Shown: positions 59,183-64,000 of the stretch, in pieces
How the letters are laid out: the number at the start of each line of letters is the position of its first letter
How positions within the stretch are numbered: position 1 is the stretch's first letter
Assembly: GCA_028456385.1 (NCBI GenBank)
Contig: JALNQF010000116.1
Coordinates: 62,001-126,000 of the forward strand
Reading direction: 5' to 3'
Length of the DNA: 64,000 nucleotides
From: Ophiosphaerella korrae
Lineage: Eukaryota; Ascomycota; Dothideomycetes; Pleosporales; Phaeosphaeriaceae
The notes under the pieces: generated by a model
Database searches by the model: none
Seen by the model: only the letters and a program-made list of their open reading frames with translations
What the model was told of the DNA's origin: nothing
Position numbers and translations under genes: made by a program

Positions 59183-59991
59183 AGCGGAGAGTAAGTGAGG
59201 GGGTAAGGGCGAGGAGATGGAACTAATTGTGTTACCTACGCCATGTGTATGGGATGGGATGGAGGGGGGGAGGGGGATAGGGGATAATGTTTGGGTGGGA
59301 AAGTGGGATTGAAAGTGGAGTGGAAGGGGAGGAAAAGTGTGGAGGATGTGTGAAATGCGGCACGGTGAATACATGTCGTTCTTGCGATTTTCTCGTCATG
59401 GAGAAGGAATTTGTCTTCGGTGGTGGTTGACAAGGTGTTGGATGGATTGTAGAGTTACCTAGATATGTGCGGCGAGCCTCCCCTTCACACCTAATTCATC
59501 ACGCACTTTTACTTTACTTGGCCACTTATCCTTGTAATCTATTAACCAGCCGACGTGAAAGCCGAAACAGAGAGACTCTAATTATCTTGGTAGGTTGTCG
59601 TGCTTCTTGTCGCTTATACTTCCCCATCACCTTGGCGCCCACGCACGGCTAACCCTATGCACCTTAGCCCCCCCCCCTCCCGCCCACCAGGCACGACACC
59701 CAAATCTCGCTGCGATCGTCGGAATCGATATTTCTTTACCTGCACTACCATCTCCCCTGTCCCTCCGCAGGCGGGCTAATAAAAACCGATGGGCCCGAAG
59801 ACGCCGTGAGGGCATGACAGAGTCAGGCAATGGCAACGCCTACAAGTAGGCGTGGATCCACATGTACGAGCTGGGAGATTAGTATGGAAGCACGGCATCG
59901 GGCCGGGGTGGGTATATAAGTCAGGGCACGGTAGTGTAAGGTGAAGTAGTCAGTCGCGGACTAATATACCTACTCTACTCTTTGATTTGCG
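59183..59991. other. Intergenic
   Basis: No gene recognised. Low-complexity G-rich stretch at 59,255-59,340. Confidence 0.55.
59913..59920 (+). promoter_or_regulatory. TATA box of the lipase gene
   Basis: TATATAAG lies 72 bp before the ATG in an otherwise GC-rich stretch. Confidence 0.6.
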
Positions 59992-61377
59992 ATGCGGTAC
60001 GCTGTATGCTTAGGCGCGCTTGTGGCGTCGGCTTGGGGTGCGCCTGCGCCGGCAGTGGAGGAGCGACAGGTGCTCGGCGGGCTGCTGAAGGACGTGTTGG
60101 ACAATGTGAACAGAGCGGTTGCGGCGGGGAATGCCAGCGCCGTCAATGCCGCGCTGGTAAAGGTCACGGCGGTGAGCAGGCCGACGGATATCGCAGACGC
60201 GGTTGCTCGCGCGTCAAAGGCGTGGGCGAGTCCGACGGGGAGGACAGGTGTGTTTGCGGGCATTGCTACGCAGATTGCGGTTGGGCTGGGGCCGTTGGAT
60301 GGGACGCTGAATACTGTGATCGCTGGCAGCTTTCCAATTGGCGAGAACAGTATCGACAACAAAAATCCGAGCCCACTGACGACTATCTATCCCAGCAAAG
60401 AGAGTGGCGATGCCCCGTACTCGCTGTCTGAAGAGGAGTTGCGCAGAGCTGTCTTCATCCCGGCGGGCTTTACTTATGGCGTAAAGAGGCCGGTCATCAT
60501 GGTCCCTGGCACCGGCTCGTACGGCGGCATTTCGTTTGCCAACAATCTGCGGAAACTTCTGACTGGGCAGGCGTTTGCTGACCCTGTGTGGTTGAACGTC
60601 CCCGGTGCGCTGCTCCGGGACGCTCAACTCAACGCAGAATACGTCGCATATGCTATCAACTACATCTCGGCCGTGTGTGGCGATGCACCGAATGCAAACA
60701 ACGCGGCAGTCATTACATGGAGCCAAGGCGGTCTTGACACGCAGTGGGTGCTCAAGTACTGGCCTAGCACGCGCAAGGTGGTCAAGGACTTCCTACCTAT
60801 CAGTCCAGACTTTCGGGGCACGGTTCTTGCGAATGTGCTGTGTCTTGCGCCAAACAGCGATTTTAGCCTGAATCCGTGTGGACCGGCCGTCATCCAGCAG
60901 CAAGCGACATCAGATTTCAGCAGGGCGTTGCGATCCAATGGGGGGGACTCTGCCTATGTGCCAACGACGACGTTCTACTCAAGCTTCTTCGATGAGATCG
61001 TCCAGCCGCAGCAAGGGACGGGAGCGTCCGCGTTCCTAAACGATGCAAGGGGCGTGGGGGTGTCGAACAATGAGGTGCAGGTCGTTTGTGCGGGCCGACT
61101 GGGCGGCGGATTCTACGACCATGGAATGATTCTATTCAACCCCCTGGTCTATGCGCTGGTTGTGGATGCACTGACAAACGGTGGGCCGGGAAACACGAGC
61201 CGGATCGATGCAGCGAGTGTGTGCAACAGCATTGCGGCGCCTGGGCTGGATTTGGACGACGTGGTTGCGACAAGTGCGCTGGTTCCTATTGCGGGTGTCG
61301 CGCTGTTGGCGTATCCAGACAAGAGGTTCACGGAGCCTGCGTTGATGGCGTATGCCAGCGCCTTTCGGCCAGTTTAG
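59992..61377 (+). CDS. Secreted CalB-type lipase (Candida antarctica lipase B family)
   Basis: An intronless frame of 461 residues beginning with a signal peptide (MRYAVCLGALVASAWGAPAP). VIMVPGTGSYGGISF provides the oxyanion hole, AAVITWSQGGLDTQW the nucleophile Ser in the atypical TWSQGG motif of CalB, FYSSFFDEIVQPQ the catalytic Asp and FYDHGMILFNP the catalytic His. Order and spacing match CalB. The roughly 120-residue N-terminal helical part (LLKDVLDNVNRAVAAGNAS) is longer than in the yeast enzyme but usual in filamentous-fungal relatives. It hydrolyses esters or triglycerides outside the cell. Confidence 0.93.
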   Translation: MRYAVCLGALVASAWGAPAPAVEERQVLGGLLKDVLDNVNRAVAAGNASAVNAALVKVTAVSRPTDIADAVARASKAWASPTGRTGVFAGIATQIAVGLGPLDGTLNTVIAGSFPIGENSIDNKNPSPLTTIYPSKESGDAPYSLSEEELRRAVFIPAGFTYGVKRPVIMVPGTGSYGGISFANNLRKLLTGQAFADPVWLNVPGALLRDAQLNAEYVAYAINYISAVCGDAPNANNAAVITWSQGGLDTQWVLKYWPSTRKVVKDFLPISPDFRGTVLANVLCLAPNSDFSLNPCGPAVIQQQATSDFSRALRSNGGDSAYVPTTTFYSSFFDEIVQPQQGTGASAFLNDARGVGVSNNEVQVVCAGRLGGGFYDHGMILFNPLVYALVVDALTNGGPGNTSRIDAASVCNSIAAPGLDLDDVVATSALVPIAGVALLAYPDKRFTEPALMAYASAFRPV

Positions 61378-61664
61378 TGGCTATGCTATCGCAAATTCCT
61401 AGCATTACACCAAGTATTACTAGTAGAAGCTGTTGCGAACGTGATATTGACGCCTTCTAAAAGTCTTGTGTTGGGGACTGAGTTGAGTGGAGCTCGCTTA
61501 GAGTTGCGCACGCGCTAACCTCAGCTTGGCTTAGCCATTACAACCTCACAACCGAGGCCTGGGACGGCCGAGGGCGGCCATCTTATCAGATCAGATGGCA
61601 CGACGGTGGTTTGGACGAGTGGCGGCGGAGTTTCGGCCAAAGGCAAAAGGGCTGGGCTGAGGGC
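61378..61664. other. Intergenic
   Basis: Nothing recognised between the lipase stop and the transposon terminal repeat. Confidence 0.6.
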
Positions 61665-61701
61665 CTCTCGGTTAACTGCGAAAGTGGCTTTTTCAGCACG
61701 G
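61665..61701 (+). repeat. Left terminal inverted repeat of the DDE transposon
   Basis: 37 bases, from CTCTCGGTTAACTGCG to TTTTTCAGCACGG. Exact reverse complement of 63079-63115. Confidence 0.95.
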
Positions 61702-62505
61702 ACGCAAAACAACGCGTCGCGCAGCCTCCTACCTTTGACTCCTGTGCACTCAACTCAGCTCTTTTCCTATAGTAAAACTTGATAACTGATGCTCCTGAGT
61801 CTTCTGATCAATACTGGCTGACCAAAAAATGCCAAGACCAAGATTTCAGCTTACTACGCCGCCGCCCGAGCTTGTCCCAGATGACCAGCCTTCACAGCTT
61901 GAGACGCCACAACGCAGCGCAGTTCTTGCTGTGTGGTATTTCTGTCAAGTACAAAAGCTTCCTTGTAGTGTCGAGACTATTTAAGAAATATTTGGGATAG
62001 CTGCGACAACTCAGCGTCGTGTTCTAAGGAGTAGAAGATGCCGACGTCTCCAGAACTCAGATGAGATAGATAGACGTACAGGTCTACGTCAGTTTTCAGC
62101 CAGCGATGCTAACGCCGTCGCGTCTTATATACGTCAATCTACATTCGATGAAAAGAGTGATCTATGGCAAGATATAGCTGAACGAGCTGGAGTTGTACGT
62201 TAATATAATCACGCCAGAGGTTAAGAAAATGACCAATTTTACTCAACAACGATTCAACGCCATGTTACGCGCGAGACTGGGATAAAGACGCATCGCGCGC
62301 TAGTCAAAGAACTCTATACAGACTGTTAGAGACATAACTGTCGTGAATACCTCTGTGTGCAGCTTGAGCTTCGTCTAGCGTTACGAGACTAGCACTTTGT
62401 CCTCTAGTGCGACGAGATACACTACATGATTAGTCCACGTCTCCATAATAGAGAATCAGGGCTCTTTCCAGCTAACAGAATATACAGGAATGCATGTTAG
62501 TCTAT

Positions 62506-62810
62506 CTATCTCAAAGTTGTCTTTGAACAGTGCGCAGAGTCACGGTCTATCCAGAGGGTATACTCTCCACCCTTCTCAAGAATATAGCTCTGTAAAGCTG
62601 GAAGAATGACCTGAGTAAACGTCCGAGTATTCATCTTGCCGTTCTTGTTCCCTGAGTTATATGGGACGGCAAATGAGAAGTTATATCCTAGTACACAGAA
62701 CATATAGAAGTAGTATTAAAGGTCTAGATTAGGTTTATAATCTTTCTTATATTAAATATTTAATAGATCCTACTTAGCTTCTTCTCTAGCATCTCTTTTA
62801 ATACTTTGCT
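62506..62810 (-). pseudogene. Transposase middle segment, inverted relative to the rest
   Basis: This minus-strand piece encodes the second catalytic Asp region (WIDRDSAHCS) of a DDE transposase. Its upstream half is AT-rich with TAG/TAA at probable Gln codons, a RIP-like signature. Both neighbours on the plus strand belong to the same protein, so a local inversion took place after insertion. Confidence 0.75.
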
Positions 62811-63078
62811 AGTATTTTGGCATCGCCACTTAAACGTTATTTCTACTCTAGGAAACGCAAGACAGAATCACAAGGGGTGAAGAGATTCTACCAAGCATGG
62901 AAGAAGCTAGGTCCAGAGAAGATAAATCGTACGATAGATCAGTACCCAGCACGCCTACGTGAGATACTCGATAGATATGATGCCAGAGCATCTCGCTTCT
63001 GAATTTGAAACCATTAGCTATACAGAATGTGGAGAAATCAGGTGTGTTTTGAGGAGCATGTGCATTGGTGATGGTGGG

Positions 63079-63115
63079 CCGTGCTGAAAAAGCCACTTTC
63101 GCAGTTAACCGAGAG
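63079..63115 (-). repeat. Right terminal inverted repeat of the DDE transposon
   Basis: 37 bases, CCGTGCTGAAAAAGCC to TTAACCGAGAG. Exact inverse of the left repeat. Confidence 0.95.
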
Positions 63116-63458
63116 AGGAGAGGGCAAGGGAGGGGAGCAGAGGCCCGATTCCAAAGCCGCATGGCGCTGACAAAGCGAGGATGAGTCAGGCAGAGGCTGG
63201 GTGACGTCGGCGTTGAGAGCTTTATGAAGACCTGTCCATGCACTTGGCTAGGCATCCGGCTAGGCATCCAGTGAGCGTTTAGGGCTGGATGTCAAGTGTC
63301 TTCGTGCAGCAAGCAGACTTGGTTGTCTTTGCCTGCTAGTGTATCAGACGCCTAGGGCTCCGTTTCGCTCACCCATAGCAAGCCTCCAGAATCCACCACC
63401 GCGGGTCTTGGGCACGGCTCTCCTCTAGTACCGGTAGCCACTAGATACAGGCAGCACC
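63116..63458. promoter_or_regulatory. Upstream region of the edge Zn2Cys6 gene
   Basis: A doubled short repeat (CTAGGCATCCGG / CTAGGCATCCAG) occurs near 63,248. No defined promoter element recognised. Confidence 0.4.
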
Positions 63459-64000
63459 ATGTCTGACGATTCCCCGCAAGCCGAGCATTCGCCTGGAGAG
63501 GTGCAATCTGGCAGTGCGAATCGCCGCCGGCCCTCTGTCGGAGGCTCAACGCCCAACCCCCGATCGTGCGTCACCTGCCGGCGACGAAAGGTAGGCAGCC
63601 AGCCTGTGGCATGACAGGCAGCCCACACTCAACTTGTGCACCCACTGAAGTGTCTTGCTGCAGGTCAAGTGCGACAAGAAGCAGCCCTGCTCCAACTGCG
63701 TGCGCGCCAAAATCGAGTGCGTCTACCCTGGGCCTGGCCGTGCCCCGCGCAAGAGCAGGAAGCCCCAGGATGCAGAGCTGCTGGAGCGCCTGCGCCGCCT
63801 CGAGGGGGTTGTGTCGAGCCTGAATGCGCAGGTAGAGGAGCATGAGCAGGAGGCGGCAGACCGCGAGCGCGGCGGAGGCTACCCCAGCAACACCACCGCC
63901 AATGACGCGACCTGTCCCTACGCCAACGGCAAGACGAACCCCAGTGCGCCGCCGCACGCCAGCGCCAACGCCAACGCCAGCACCAGCACCAGCACCAACA
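63459..64000 (+). CDS. Zn2Cys6 transcription factor, N-terminal part (cut by window end)
   Basis: Exon 1 (63459-63590, 44 codons) and exon 2 from 63664 (73-nt intron, GTAGGC...TTGCTGCAG) are in frame. The DNA-binding cluster is complete: C-VT-C-RRRKVK-C-DKKQP-C-SN-C-VRAKIE-C, followed by a basic linker (PGRAPRKSRKP) and a heptad-like coiled coil (AELLERLRRLEGVVSSLNAQVEEHE) for dimerisation. The intron falls inside the zinc cluster, just after RRRK. The Ala/Ser/Thr/Asn-rich stretch at the edge continues outside the window; the regulatory domain is not visible. Confidence 0.9.

Larger units (their letters stand above)
61665..63115 (+). mobile_element. Degenerate DDE (Tc1/mariner-Fot-like) transposon with inverted middle segment
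   Basis: Perfect 37-bp terminal inverted repeats lie at 61665-61701 and 63079-63115 and contain GTTAAC, consistent with TA insertion. The transposase is in pieces: N-terminal part on plus (from ATG 61829, MPRPRFQLTTPPPELVPDD, to about 62480, LCDEIHYMISPRLH), a middle part on minus (about 62810-62506: YYFYMFCVLGYNFSFAVPYN, NGKMNTRTFTQVILPALQ and YTLWIDRDSAHCSKTT), and the C-terminus on plus (62817-63002: FYQAWKKLGPEKINRTIDQY). Stops and frameshifts are present; the third catalytic acidic region was not found. It is non-functional. Confidence 0.82.

Overview
The window is filamentous ascomycete (Pezizomycotina) chromosomal DNA. Genes carry short GT-AG introns of about 44-93 nt with CTRAC-type branch points. 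The gene families include HET, Zn2Cys6, fungal MAL-type MFS and CalB-type lipase. A large AT-rich block carries the signature of repeat-induced point mutation (RIP). Such a sharp AT-isochore/gene-rich mosaic is best known from Dothideomycetes; that placement is an inference.

Bases 1 to about 14,775 are an AT-rich, RIP-degraded retrotransposon graveyard without intact genes. A minus-strand Ty3/gypsy-like element (3049-9986, two 405-bp LTRs, TTAAG target duplication) sits inside the reverse transcriptase of an older plus-strand gypsy element. Removing it and one TSD copy rejoins the older RT frame. At the edge (15.9-16.8 kb) lies a broken egh-type glycosyltransferase.

18.4-25 kb: a spliced secreted Kex2-type repeat protein (18458-19632, minus), then two paralogous type II membrane glycosyltransferases. 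25.7-31.7 kb: a probable alpha-galactoside utilisation cluster made of a MAL-type sugar porter, a divergent Zn2Cys6 regulator and a secreted GH27 alpha-galactosidase. 32.6-37.7 kb: an APC amino-acid permease, a DUF7587-like protein and a HET pseudogene. 38.5 kb: an intron-containing tRNA-Thr(UGU).

39.7-61.4 kb is mostly housekeeping: proline dehydrogenase, a Cys/Met-metabolism PLP enzyme, cyclophilin with a probable dual start, an Ent3-like ENTH epsin, a Ted1/Cdc1-like phosphoesterase, a GMC oxidoreductase, ribosomal protein uL14, a secreted alpha/beta-hydrolase, a Gln/Pro-rich protein and a CalB-type lipase. 61.7-63.1 kb holds a degenerate DDE transposon with 37-bp terminal inverted repeats whose middle coding third is inverted. 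The window ends inside a second Zn2Cys6 regulator.

Intron models were built by eye and checked by summing exon lengths for frame and by matching family motifs. The one model that does not close in frame (20923-22365) is flagged.
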